Positions 13,275-25,600 of a stretch of DNA of 64,000 nt are shown piece after piece. The stretch spans positions 62,001-126,000 of the forward strand of contig JASANG010001420.1 in the NCBI GenBank assembly GCA_030248215.1, written 5' to 3'. The first letter of the stretch is position 1; each line of letters opens with the position of its first letter. The notes under the pieces are model-generated. The model was not told the origin of the DNA, made no database searches, and was given only the letters and a program-made list of their open reading frames with translations. Origin of the DNA: Enoplolaimus lenunculus. Lineage: Eukaryota; Nematoda; Enoplea; Enoplida; Thoracostomopsidae. A program made the translations under genes and the position numbers.

Positions 13275-13646
13275 CAGGGTGTAACCGGAATTACAATTTA
13301 CCGGAACCGGAATTTGAAAATTTTACCGGAACGGGAAAGTGAAAAATGCATTTCACCAAAAATTTCATTTTAATCTTATTTTTTGCTCTATTATTTGTGA
13401 AATAACCTTAGTCGAACACAGGTATTTATTTTATTTGTTGTATTTTAGATTTTCATCATCGACTGAAGTGAAATCCACCATCAATGGCTTATATTCGAAG
13501 TACAAGTGGCTTTCAAAAGAGATTCTTAAAAATTAGCAAATTTAAGAAAACGGCCAAATTATAATACCGGAATTTTTAAATCCGGTAAAAATTTACCGGA
13601 ACCGGAAGGCGAAAAATGCCGGAACCAGAATTCCTGTTGCACCCTG
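13275..13646. mobile_element. hAT-like MITE with 8-bp target-site duplication
   Basis: Ends CAGGGTGTAACCGGAATT and AATTCCTGTTGCACCCTG. Flanks ATCATAGG / ATCTTAGG match at 7 of 8 bases, the duplication length of the hAT superfamily. 372 bp, no coding capacity. Confidence 0.8.
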
Positions 13647-13789
13647 ATCTTAGGGGGTGGCACTTTATTAAAATATGGAACAATCAGAATGCGTTCGAAT
13701 ACCAATAATATATACTTACATACCAGAACCGTATACAAGTAAAATAGCAACAAAAAGACGGATTGGAGTTTAAACTCTTCAAAAATTGG

Positions 13790-14074
13790 CGTTCAGTTTT
13801 TTAAAGCCCTTGTCTACGTTTTTTACATCGAGTTTCAGCAAATTTTGGGATCTTTTGCAACAGTTATTTACAGAACCAAAAATGATTGCCAATTTGTTCA
13901 TGCGACGTTTTTGAGAAATGATGCCAGCTAACAGACACCCTAAATCAATATTAAACTTGTTAATGCAAATTATTCGTAGATAGATATAGTCACAAAATGT
14001 GCAGTTCCGATTCCGGTATAAAGTTGCTGTTCCAATTGTCATTCAGGTACAATCCAGTTTCGCTATGCACCCTG
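13790..14074. mobile_element. 3' half of a hAT-like MITE
   Basis: Matches 12020-12254 (ACAGACACCCTAAATCAATA, then GTTCCGATTCCGGTATAAA) and ends TATGCACCCTG. The left end is missing or too diverged to see. Confidence 0.65.
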
Positions 14075-16719
14075 CTTGGCAATCATAATCCACTCAACAT
14101 TAGCCGTAGTCGGCCATTTTTTAAGCTTAAACATTTAGAAGACTATGAAGCGGCAGTTGTCCGGCTGTAGAATCACATCTAAGTCGTAATGTTCAACTCG
14201 TCAGTTAACATATTTTACTGCAATTCGTAACACTAAATGCTTAATAATATATAAGAATATATTAGCACATGTATTATGTATATAGACGGAGCCGAGTACA
14301 TATCATGGTGCGACCGGAACTGCTTATAGCGCGTAACCCTAACTGAATATTGATTTAACTGCTTGTAGCGCGTCACCTTAACTGAATATTGATTTAAATT
14401 ACTGGTGAAAATCAGCCATCGTTGCCGTTATAGAACTACCTGAAATTTTCAGTTATTTTTCGTCTCAGTGGTAAATTGCTTAAGAAACGTTCAGTCTTAC
14501 AGTACAGGCATGGCATAGTGTATATCGGCGCCAATGGTGAGCGGTCGATTAGAAATAAAATGACAACATTTACCCAAAAAACTTGAAAAAATTTAGTACA
14601 TCCGTATTTTTATACACCTTTCTAAATTCTGGTGATTATTCAATCAAATACGTACCTTAATTGCATTGGCGGAATAGTAACCCATCTTTCGTCTTTTACA
14701 CTTATGTATATAAATCAACGTTCGTTTTCTGTTTCCGTTATTTCGATACCTATATATCCATTTAGTTTTGTTTACTATCCGTTTACACTGATAAATAATT
14801 CACAAACACCCCGACATTCAGTCTGAATCGACTAATTGCCTGGCGCTCATCTTCATGATTGATTGAGTGGTTAGGAAAACAAATCACTTATTTATGATGA
14901 CTTCTTTAACCCAGCGTTGACACAATAGACACATATACGTAGCGTGTCCATATTGTGTTATTTAGTCAAATATTTAAAACACAACAGCATAACATTTCTA
15001 ATTTTTCCAAAGTCGTAAAATAACAACACTTTTTGTCAAAGTAAACGAACGTAGCAGTTGGCAACTCAAGACCAAATATACACAATCTGGTTTGGTTGGC
15101 ACTGACTGAGTTGCTTTTACACAATGACAGGTTGGTTGCTTTCAGTTAAACATTCTGGTAGAATTAAACTTTGGTCGTTTTTAAGCTTGCTAATCTTTAA
15201 GAAGTCTTTTTAATGTCATTTGTTCAATACTGACGACAAAAAATGAAATAGATTCAAATTTGTATAGTATACATATAAAATTGATGACCATCGTCACCGA
15301 AAATAAACCATCGAAGGTAGATTTCGCATGAGTGAATAAGGAAAATCTAATATACCACCAGATTCAGCCAATAAAAAATATCGATGTTTCAAAAGGCAGT
15401 TATATATTCTTTACCGAAACAAAACACAAATCTCGGTTTTGTACAAAATACCAAAACGAAATCGGATATCCGGTCACTCTGTGTCACCAACTGAAAGCAG
15501 GTTCTTTATAGTACACAGATGTCTAAATTTTTAATCCTTTCAACAAAAACTGAAGGCTCTGCGCGGGACAGGGATCGACCGAGATATTAATTTCACGGCA
15601 ACTGTAGCCGGATGTTAGCCGAATATAGGATCTACATTTTGTAAACTTCTGGTGGTAAGTAGTTCAGTCATGCAAAAATATGTTTGCTGATTTAAAATCG
15701 ATTGTTGGCTTGGATTATAGATTACAAGTCATTGTCACTTCTTGATTTGCCCAGAAATGCAGTCGCGGCAAAATATCTGGTATTTCGACATGTAATAAAA
15801 AAGCAGTTTTATGATATTCAGAACAACAAAAGCAAACATCTGATATCCGGTAGGTTTAGGCTACGATAGGACAGCACTGTGTAAACTTTATATACCTAGT
15901 CACAAATCACTGATACTGTCTCAAAAACCACGCTATGTAACTGTATAAGTCCATACAATAAAAATAATACACGCATACGTACACATCACAGGTTTTTGAT
16001 AACCTTCGGGAAATCCAAAAACCATAGCAAAACAAACCCAACATTACAATAAAGCGTTACATAAAATGGACTGAAATTTCCTCAGAAATGTTTTAACTTA
16101 CAATGATGGCATGTTATAAGCCAATTGTAAGAACTTAACGTACAATAAAATCGGCTGAGATTACCGTTGAGTGGTGGGTGCTTTCCCAAAGTTCTTGGTG
16201 AACCTCTGTAAATTGCTGCAGCCAAACCAATACTAAAGTTGCTCCCGCGTCGGTTCGAACTTTGGCCAAGTTAGAACATGTAAAGATAATATATCAACAT
16301 GAGCTGCGATATACCTATATTGTGGCCAACACAGGAGAAATTAACAGTTTACATCATATTCTGTAGTGCGTATATAGTTGTGGACAGCAAACCGTGGGAA
16401 AAGTAAAAATACCATATCTACAAGTACAGCACGTAATCCCTGATACAGGAATTAACGTTTTCTATTAGTATCATGCATCGATTTCAGTTGGTGTTTCTTT
16501 TGATTTTCATATCTGTCAAAATAGAACCGACCGTGGTAGGATTGTTTTTCATGCGAATCAATAACGGACTGCCCAGTTAAGCTTCGGCAAATAACGTGCT
16601 AGCTCCGGCCCCATTGTACATCGAATCACTACGTATTTATGATCACTAAATAAATGCAAAATAAAAGAAAAACTAAGACAAGGTTTTCAACAGTAAATAC
16701 TTAACAAAAACAAACTTAC
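14075..16719. other. No gene seen (intron or downstream side of the PCGF exon)
   Basis: AT-rich, no clear exon on either strand. I searched the minus strand for the second half of a RING finger (FCKTC, CPIC) and did not find it. Degenerate ATCCGG-type repeat fragments lie near 14310-14330 and 15460-15480. Confidence 0.4.
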
Positions 16720-16936
16720 AAGAATGCATACATTCCAGTATCGTTGTTGCGTCGATTAAATATGACGAGCATATGCCGCACATCAGATGTCGGTTAATTT
16801 CAGTTATTTTAACACGTCTAACTACCGATGGTTGGTGCATGTCAACCCCAGTGGAAGCACCACGAGTCCCAGTCAAGTTTAACGAGCATTTGTGAACAGG
16901 ACTCACACCAGCTCGAGGAGCATAATTATGCGGCAT
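16720..16936 (-). CDS. PCGF/Bmi1-type Polycomb RING-finger protein, first coding exon
   Basis: PCGF proteins pair with RING1 in the nucleus as the E3 ligase core of Polycomb repressive complex 1. Reading from ATG at 16936 leftwards, the exon has about 48 unconserved residues, then [20 protein letters not shown] and [13 protein letters not shown]. This matches the PCGF signature (KITELNPHLMC..C...IDATTI.EC.HSFC) and includes the first RING cysteine pair. The exon ends in phase 1 at a strong donor TT|GTAAGT (16719). The next exon should begin with the FCKTC part, but I could not find it to the left within the window, where repeats dominate. The N-terminal extension is longer than in Bmi1. I cannot tell which PCGF paralogue it is, or whether the gene is intact. 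Confidence 0.82.
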
Positions 16937-16939
16937 TGA

Positions 16940-18083
16940 CAATACGAAACACGTACGTACGAACTTAATACTTATATATCTATGTATTTATTTACATACT
17001 ACAAAAACACAAACTGAATGTCTAACCTGAACTAACGAATTCATAATTTTGATTCAAACTAAAAATCTCGTTAAATCACACACGGACACACGAATTAAAG
17101 TGTTAAACTACAATTAATTAAAAATTGAAAATACAAGCAGTCACAATGAACCTTCCATGATTACATGTAAAAAAAGTAGGATAAATTAGACCGAAGAAAC
17201 TTAAGCACGTGAAGATTTTATGTTTTCAATTTTGCTGTTCATTGAGAAAACAATAAACATTGCACAAGCGGTTACTACTTCATTATTATAAAAGGCATAT
17301 CAACCTTGACAGTCACCGAAAATCAAACCATCGAAGGTAAATATCACTTCCGTAGATGACGAAAATCTAAATCACACCAAGTTAATACCAATCTTCAACT
17401 CAGGTTATTTCAAAAATAACATTGCAAAGAAATAAAACTGAATGAAGTTGTCGATGGCACGTATTTTTCACTTTCCGGATCCGTGCATCCTACATCAACC
17501 AGTGATAAATTCAGAAGTTATATACGATTAATGTCTTGCTTCGTAAATTACTGTAAATTCGTATCCGGCTGCAGCGTGAGTGCAATGCATCCAGCGTTTG
17601 CGCATAATGGACAAGAACGGTTCAAATGCTTACAAAATGCAGCTAGTACCTAAGGCAAACGACTTATGCACTTATGCCTAACCACCCCTACATTTTTCCG
17701 CAAACTATCTTAACCACGAATTGCACTTCCTGTAGAAGCTCTCAACTTTATTACTCGTAGCTATGTATTATAGCGGCTTATTACATACAAGGCAAAAGAA
17801 CGTTTACAGTTATTGAAAAATCTTGATCCAGTTGCATTTAAACACATGTAACTGGCGTGCTTTAGCTGATATAGCTTTGCGACAGCTATACGAAATAGTG
17901 TGCTTCCTGTGAACATGACAAATTTTACAGTCATGATGCAAGCCTAAGCCTATTAAGCCCAAGTCTATTAATCGAGCAAAAAATAGTCTAAAAGTTAAGC
18001 TTACACTTTTCTAGTCCCATAGATAAACGTTCTACCCTTGATCTTTTGGGCCAACCGATATTTGCAGCGCAAAATCTTTACAA
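16940..18083. other. No gene seen
   Basis: AT-rich DNA, 5' of the PCGF exon on the minus strand, so it may hold its promoter or 5' UTR. A fragment resembling the AAACGTTC / GTAAGCTT type MITE end lies at about 17985-18035. Confidence 0.4.
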
Positions 18084-18235
18084 AACGTGAGAGCCCAATC
18101 GGGTTCAAGCGTCAAGCTACTATAACTGAATGGTCATCGTAAACGCCTCTAACCCGTGAGACTGTGGATAGCATTTTACCTTTAAAGAGCATCTCATACG
18201 AAGTAGAAGATATTCATGTTAGAAAAGTTAAAAAG
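18084..18235 (+). repeat. tRNA-like SINE-type repeat, copy 1
   Basis: Shares AACGTGAGAGCCC..TCGGG, CGTCAAGCT(A/C)CTAT, GAAACGCCTC and a tail AAATATTCATGTGAGAA with copies at 39363-39517 and 41436-41580. This copy has decayed A- and B-box-like motifs. Confidence 0.65.
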
Positions 18236-19234
18236 AGAAAAGAGGCCATGATTTCTTTTACATTTGAATTTTCAGATTATGTTGATCAATGTTAGCTCAT
18301 CCTCATTCTCATGAACATAAAAGTACCGTCAAACCAATTTAGTAGAAGCTTGTGTCAAAGTTTTCAAAGAGGCGGCTACTCGTAAGCACAATACTGCCGC
18401 GATGTTTGGGCGCAATATGCAGTGGAAAGCCTTTCAGTGTTTGAAAGTGCAACTCTCAAACCGCTAGTGCCATCTAGGAGCTAAATCATTACAGTACTAA
18501 ATTTTTCATCCGATCCTATTTTGCTTTCCCGTTATGTCAAATACATAGCTAATGAACTGTGATTAAACATTCGAAGTTTTCACCTTTTTCGCATGTAAGA
18601 CAGTTCGTGAATGTCGGACTAAATGCAGATTTCGAATATGCTTTAACAGCTGATTGTCCTTTATAAGCATACTGCAGTTTGTGTAATCAACCAGGAATTG
18701 TGGCTTTTCTGTCTGTCACTAATACTTGTTTTAAAATAGTCGCGCCAACATGAAAATCGTGTGCTCTACGATGAATCGGCAACAGAATGTTGCTTAATAT
18801 AATGCTTTTTTCTGAGTGCATGGATTTTGCAAAGTTAGGTTTGGAATTGGATGCGATAAAATAGCAATGCGTTCAGAAAAGGACAACCGTTTTAATTGAA
18901 AATCATGTAGAAATAGGAATGAATTTTAAACATGAATTACTTAACTATCAAGGAAAATATTCGTTTGTTTCATTAATACACTGCTTTTTCATGTCTGATT
19001 GTGTGCTTTTTAAATTCTCATTTCTTGAGGACAGAAAATACCTTTTGGCGTTGAAGCCAACTTGAAAAGCATAATCTCAGTCAATCGGGTTGAAGTCGAA
19101 TATACATAATCTATCTTCATGGACATTGTTTGAATCTATTTACAGTTTTGGGCGCATAAGTGGAGTTGACGGTGAAAAAACTGCTGAGCAATATTTAATA
19201 TTTGTTGTACAAAGTTGAATTAAATTAAAAAATT
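18236..19234. other. No gene seen
   Basis: AT-rich intergenic DNA between the SINE-type repeat and the candidate exon upstream of ARPC1. No motif stands out. Confidence 0.4.
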
Positions 19235-19347
19235 ATGTCGGAAAATTCGCTCCAGGAAAAGTGTTTTTCTACCTTCAGAGAAACCCTGATTCAACTCAGA
19301 AAAGACATGGAAAAATACAGTTATTTATTGAAAACTGGAAAAACTAG
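19235..19347 (+). CDS. Candidate short coding exon just upstream of ARPC1
   Basis: An open frame starts with ATG and reads MSENSLQEKCFSTFRETL, then a charged, helix-prone stretch (QLRKDMEKYSYLLKTGKT) up to a possible donor AG|GTTGTT. I do not recognise it. If spliced from its phase-2 end to an acceptor-like TTAG at 19591-19594, it would read in frame into the ARPC1 start, giving ARPC1 an N-terminal extension unusual for the family. It may equally be a chance frame or the first exon of another gene. Confidence 0.25.
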
Positions 19348-19601
19348 GTTGTTGAAGTGTTTCGTTATATACGTTTCGGATTCAATTATTTTTAAGAATC
19401 GATTAATTTTTATTCTTTCTTGAATTCATAGTTTATTTAGAACGCGTTCGTGAGTTGAATTATTTTGTGTTTGTCCTTATGGTTATTTAAAATCGATTGG
19501 GACATGGAAACTTTTAATTTTAAATTTTTATACTATAAGAAGGGTACATAAGCTTAACTACATACTAATATATTATTTGATAACTGGTGGTTAGCGAGAT
19601 G

Positions 19602-22600
19602 ATGGATTTGCCGGTTAAACCGATTAACTTGCGGCTTGGTCCGATTTCGTGTCATGCATGGAACAAAGATAGAACCCGTTAGTATAATGTACATTTATGT
19701 ATCGTGTTTATATTTGTGTTGCTACTATTGGTCTAAAATGCTGTCCAAAGTAAAGTCTATGAATGTTTTTGTTGAGACACATGCTTATGACAGATTAAAT
19801 ATGTTTCACCGTGAAGAATACGGACGGTACGTAATGATTCTTTCCGGCTAAGTCTGTGACATCCGGTTCCAGCATATTTTGCACTTGCTGATTTTGGTAT
19901 ACGTCTATAAGTACAACAGAAATTCAGTAATGGTAAACATTGCAAGAAATTGCCGTTTTGGTGAAATATATGTGAAGAAAAGTTGTTACTTTATTTTCAT
20001 TCGCAGCAGCGCAAAGTCTGTGACATCCGGTTCCAGCATATTTTGCATTTGCTGATTTTGGTATACGTACGTCTATAAGTACAACAGAAATTCAGTAATG
20101 GTAAACATTACAAGAAATTGCCGTTTTGGTGAAATATATGTGAAGAAAAGTTGTTACTTTATTTTCGTTCGCAGCAGCGCAACAATATATAATTCTGTGT
20201 TGAAACACGTATATACACTTGTAACTGTTTTGTTATGAGAAATCAAGATAATATGCAGGGTTCCAACGGAATTATACGGGTTTCGATTTCCATTTCGACT
20301 GACTGGTTTTCCGACTCCGTAATTATTATTTTGCGCTTGTCAATTTTTAAAATGGTTGAACTTTTATTATGCCTTTGTTTCGTTCATTTGCACTTAATCG
20401 GAATGTTTTTCTTAGTAAGTATTCTCATTTGTTGCTTGAAGAGAGTCGTGCAGAGCAATATTCTATTGATTATCGAACTGTGACTGCAACTGAAAACTTA
20501 AACTTCCGATTGTACCCTGTTCGACAGTAACCTTACTGCAGTGACAAATGTTCATTTTGAGAGTTCTGTACTGAATTATATCCACAAACCTAAGATATTA
20601 ATTATCGGCACTGCATAGAATTGGTTAATTTTCAAAACTCTGGGTCCGGTTATTTGTCAAATAAGCTGATCCAGTGATCTGAGAATTTGAAGGACACCAT
20701 TAATATGATATGGTTTGCAACGTTGGTAGATAGCTATTTTTAATACGTAGATATACTAAACTTTAAATTCCGGTTACGATTCCGACGACAAAATTCGATT
20801 CCGATTCCGCTTCCGAGAAATTATACTTCCGATTGGAACCCTGGTAATATGTGCGGAGGTATACACTATACACGCTGAAAACAGGGTCGAAACTTCATTT
20901 AGATATTACACAACGTGACTTTAGTTTTTTAAGTATTGTTTTGCTTGTCAAATTTTCAGAAGTCGCTGTATCTGCAAGCAGTCCTGAAGTTCATATTATC
21001 GCCTGGCGTAACAATCGTTGGGATCGCGTGCATACATTGTCTGAGCATGATTTACCTGTGACTGGCATTGATTGGGCACCTAATACTAATCGTATAGTAA
21101 CTTGCTCACAGGTTAGTGTGATTAATGTAGCAGGCTGCTGTTTAATATATATTCTGATCCGTCCAAATGTACAGCTGACAATGGTCCGTATTTGCCGGAT
21201 ATTTGCCTCTTGATCAAATCCTCCAAACTTGACGACTGTTTAGCTGGTATAAATTAGCGGCGTAAACTACAAATTACTTCAACAGTTGCCGAGTTGATAG
21301 GGCCGAACTAATGCTCAGGTTTTGATTTTTTATGTTTGACATCCATACGTGTATGCTGATCATAAGACTAACTTGCCTGGGTATATTTATGAACTATTTA
21401 ATTAGCAATATTTTAATGAATATTCTCAGGCAAACTTTGCGTTACGTGCATATCAAACGATATATAAAAGTATCAGTTTTAGGACAAAAACGCGTATGTT
21501 TGGACGTTTGATGGAAAAGTGTGGAAACCAGAGCTTGTTCTTGTCCGGTTACCAAAAGCTGCTACTTGCGTTAAATGGTCTCCTTCAGGTTTGTAAGCAC
21601 TTAATTTTGTGATCTTTACGTTGCAATCGTTTGAGAATAATGTCATGAACCGATAACTAGAAAGTTGGGATGACAGTATGCTGCAACTTTAGTTCATGCT
21701 TAACTGATGTGTAATAACGTACAGAATTAACTTTTAGTCATAAATGCCTTTTGGTTAAAAATATGTTCTTTGGAACATTAGAAAGTAAAAATAATCAGTA
21801 AAAATAGGTTTGAGAATAATTAGATGACTGCCCAAAACGAAATGCTACAGAATAATTTTAATACAGCTGTAGTAAGCAGTATACCAACCAGGCGGCGGTT
21901 TCAGGATTTTGCTTTTTAAACAAAGCTTCTCTTCAAAGTTAGGCATATACTACTCGTAACGTTTAAATCGCATCGAAACATAACAATTTGAATCCCGTCT
22001 CCGTCTGGTGGTGGATCAGCTATTTTTAGCTGGTGAGATACTATATTGGACTTGCTCCCTTGCCCTAAGTTAGCTTTTAATTGAAATTGTCTAATTTTGT
22101 TTTACGGACATGCTCACAAATAATTTGAAACATATATATGCAAAAATGTATATAGAGTGATATTAACCAGGTTGAATCGTGGGCTACATGAGCACCGCGT
22201 AAATGAAACTTCTCGAGCAATGCGAGTGAAAAATAACTCACATATTTTGTTTAAATTTTTTACCAAAATCATAGTTTGGAAGGCGACAGTATTGCATACA
22301 CAACATGTTACTTCTGAAAAATAAATGTGTATATATATACGTCTTATGCCTAAAACATGTATAAATTTATACTGCGTTGTTTGATTAGATTGGCTTTTAC
22401 GGCTAATTTGCCGTAGAAAATGACCGATAACTTGATTAGTGATTGATGTAAGTGTCCATTACGTTTTAAAAAGCAATAAATTGCAAATTATTAATCATTG
22501 TCTTGAACTGCAAAGGATTTTAATTTTAGAGGCAAAATTTGCCGTCGGTAGTGGTGCCAAGGTGATTTCGGTGTGCTATTATGTTGAACAGAACGACTGG

Positions 22601-25600
22601 TGGATAGCAAAACAAATAAGGAAGCCAATGCGATCGACAATTACTGCAATTGACTGGCATCCAAATAGTATTTTACTTGCAGTTGGTTCCTGTGACTTTA
22701 AGGTGCATATATTAGCTTTGAAACATTGTGAAACTATACTTTTTAATATTTTAATGTCGTCCGTCGCAGTACTGTCATTTGGCGTCATCATCCGAACCGG
22801 GCGGTATCGTATGCGAATTGCTCGTGCGATATTACACTTTTGTGGACGCTAGCCTTTTGCGATAGACGGCATTGCATGTGACGTATAGTGCCATCCTTAC
22901 CATACGATTTTTCGCACGGTTTACGTTAATATATGTAATCTTTTGGTGCAAAGCAATTCACAACAAATTTATACAGCTATATCAAGTACTTCTTAAGCAG
23001 TAATTTATTTTTTAAGTCAAAATCGTTCATTTTTGTAACTAAATTTTTAGCGAAATCAACCTTATTTTAATTAAAACAGAATCAATCTCAGCTTGCCAAC
23101 AAAGAAAACAACGGTAGCAAAACTAAAATTACTCTGATAGCGGAACTTGTGCAGTAACAACATTTTTGTTCTATAATTACGGCGCTAGTTTTTTGCAGTT
23201 TTTGTTTCTTGTGTATTCGCGTGTGTTATGATGCAAAAGTGCAAATTTTATCACATTTGATTGAACGTATAATATTGTTGAAGTTGTGCTATATATAGAT
23301 TTTTTGCTTTGTTGCAAACCTAAGATTCTAACAGTATCAAAGCAAAATTCTGTGTTGGATTGCAGGCCCGTGTTTTTTCCGCGTATGTCAAGGAAGTCGA
23401 TGATAAACCGGGCCCAACGCCGTGGGGTTCAAAAATGCCGCTAGGAGAATTGATGTCAGAATATTTCAATCGTGAGTCACATCTAAGTCGTGGTGAGGTG
23501 AGGTTTTGTTTGAATTGGTTATGCATCAAATTTCACGACCGATACAATTTCAACTTTGCAGTTTGAGTTGTTTGCTTAAAACATCACAAACGATAGCGAC
23601 AAACACATTATTTGATTTTGCTGTAATGTTGCAAAATCTACGTATAGGAAATGTTTAGGAATAATTTTTAAAAGATTCATAAACGTTACTTATACGTGTT
23701 TTAGCTGGATGGGTACACGATGTTAAATTTTCTCCAAATGGTTCTCGTTTGGCCTGGGTTGGTCACGATTCGTCGCTATGCATTGCAGATGCTGGTGCTA
23801 GCTCAGAAAAGTAATTAATTTTTTAGTTTTTCCACAATGGTTTTTTCTTAAAATATATGTTATAATGGTGCGCTACAGATATTATCGTTGGCGGTGTTGG
23901 CTTCAGTTTAAGTGGCTTTTTGTTATCATTTGCACCCTCGTTCCGGTAATATACATTGTTTCGAATTAGGTTTGTTTATCGATTCTCAATGACTAACACA
24001 GAGTATTTAGGCAGATAAAAGATTAGTGATATGTTGTAAATTAAGTACGTATATATGCGAACCAGAAATGTGCTGCAGTAGTACTTGCGTATTTGTTGCC
24101 ATAATAAATTTCTTAATAGCAAAAACTCAGGGTATGGGTGGCAAACTTTTATTGTCACTTTTTATTTAAAAAGTCATTTCGGCTTTCGTTGTTTTAAGTT
24201 GTATATATAGCCGCTTTTACTGTTATTTCCCCATGTCTTACGATGTGTTTATGTTGTCAGGGTAAAATACTCAAATTTGTTGCAATATATGGCTTTCAGG
24301 ATGCAAATAACGTAAGTAGAATATATCATTACCGGAGCCGGGGGTTGACAAAGTTTGCCAGAGCCAAAAGTATAACCAAATCAGTCAATTAAAATGATGT
24401 TAAAGTTGCTTATTTTAGCAATAACGTATATAGTTTTCAGTGCTATCAAAGTTTTGTTTTGGTTGCTTATGAGAAATCTTCCAACATAAAATTTTGAACA
24501 TTTAAGGATCTTTAAATGCCTTCATTTTTGAAAATTTAAAAATTTTTCTGTACTTAAATTACCAGAACGTTCACCAAAAATCGTTTCGCACTCGTCACCC
24601 GACTGTCCGTCTAACCGAGGTGTACACCTTCGGTTGTATCCTGCTTTTTGGTGCATTTTATTGTTATTAAGCAAAGCTGCAATCCAAGTTTAAAACAAAT
24701 CCTGCATAATCTGAATTGTATTTTACTAGTTTTGTGTGGTGCAATATTGTAGCGGGCGCGTGGAGTCTCCCCCTGGTAAAGCCCCCAGGATTGGCAGGTA
24801 AATGGATGTTGCATGGGTGTAGTTAATAGACTTGTGGCCAGGGTGCGGCTGCATGTCTGGATCCGGTTTAATATCCGGCAAAAACCAATATTCGGTTCCG
24901 TGATCCGGTCAAAATTTAACGCATACCGCATATTTATGGCGGTGGTTCCAAATTTGATCGAACTGCTTTTACAGGTGAGCGTATTTAGTATTCTGTTGCG
25001 ATTGCATTTCTGGGCTAGTCTAGAAGTTCAAGTTTTGATACGCTGCAACAAAAATGAAAACTTCACGCTAGCAATTCTAATTTTAGTAAACATTTGGTTT
25101 GCGCGGCACAAAACTTCAAACAATGCTCAGGTTTATATGCTATATCCGGATTATATCCAGTTCCGGTAAAAACTTCACTATCCAGTTATGGTATCCAGTA
25201 AATTAATATATGGTCGCACCCTGCTTGTGACCTAACCTAATGCATGCATCGCCAAAAAAGTTTTTTTGTTTTGCTGCCGCATAATTGTGTTATCTAACTA
25301 CAGCAATTTATGCATCTGTGATGAAGCTAACACTATAACTGACATTACCGTGGACGGTATTTTGGAATCGAAGGATAACTTAAATAAAAAATTCGAACGG
25401 GTTCCTTGCTGTACAAACTCAAAAAGTATCGAACAATTTTTTACAAAAATCCCAAAGGAGGGATGACCTCTGAATCCCTCTGGCTATAATCTTTGTAGCT
25501 GACGCACCGCTATGTATAGTAAATCTGTTGGTGTTGGGGTGGTTGCTGTTTTTTAATATAATGCAAAATTGGTCGCAACTTTGAAAGTGTCGTTTTTGCG

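Noticed and set aside
24611-25169. 106- and 118-codon frames on both strands
   Set aside because: They lie mostly inside the hAT-like MITE 24839-25223.
25266-25466. Acceptor-like site followed by a frame reading [18 protein letters not shown]
   Set aside because: Tempting as the missing ARPC1 segment, but the sequence does not resemble it and the phase does not help; left unassigned.
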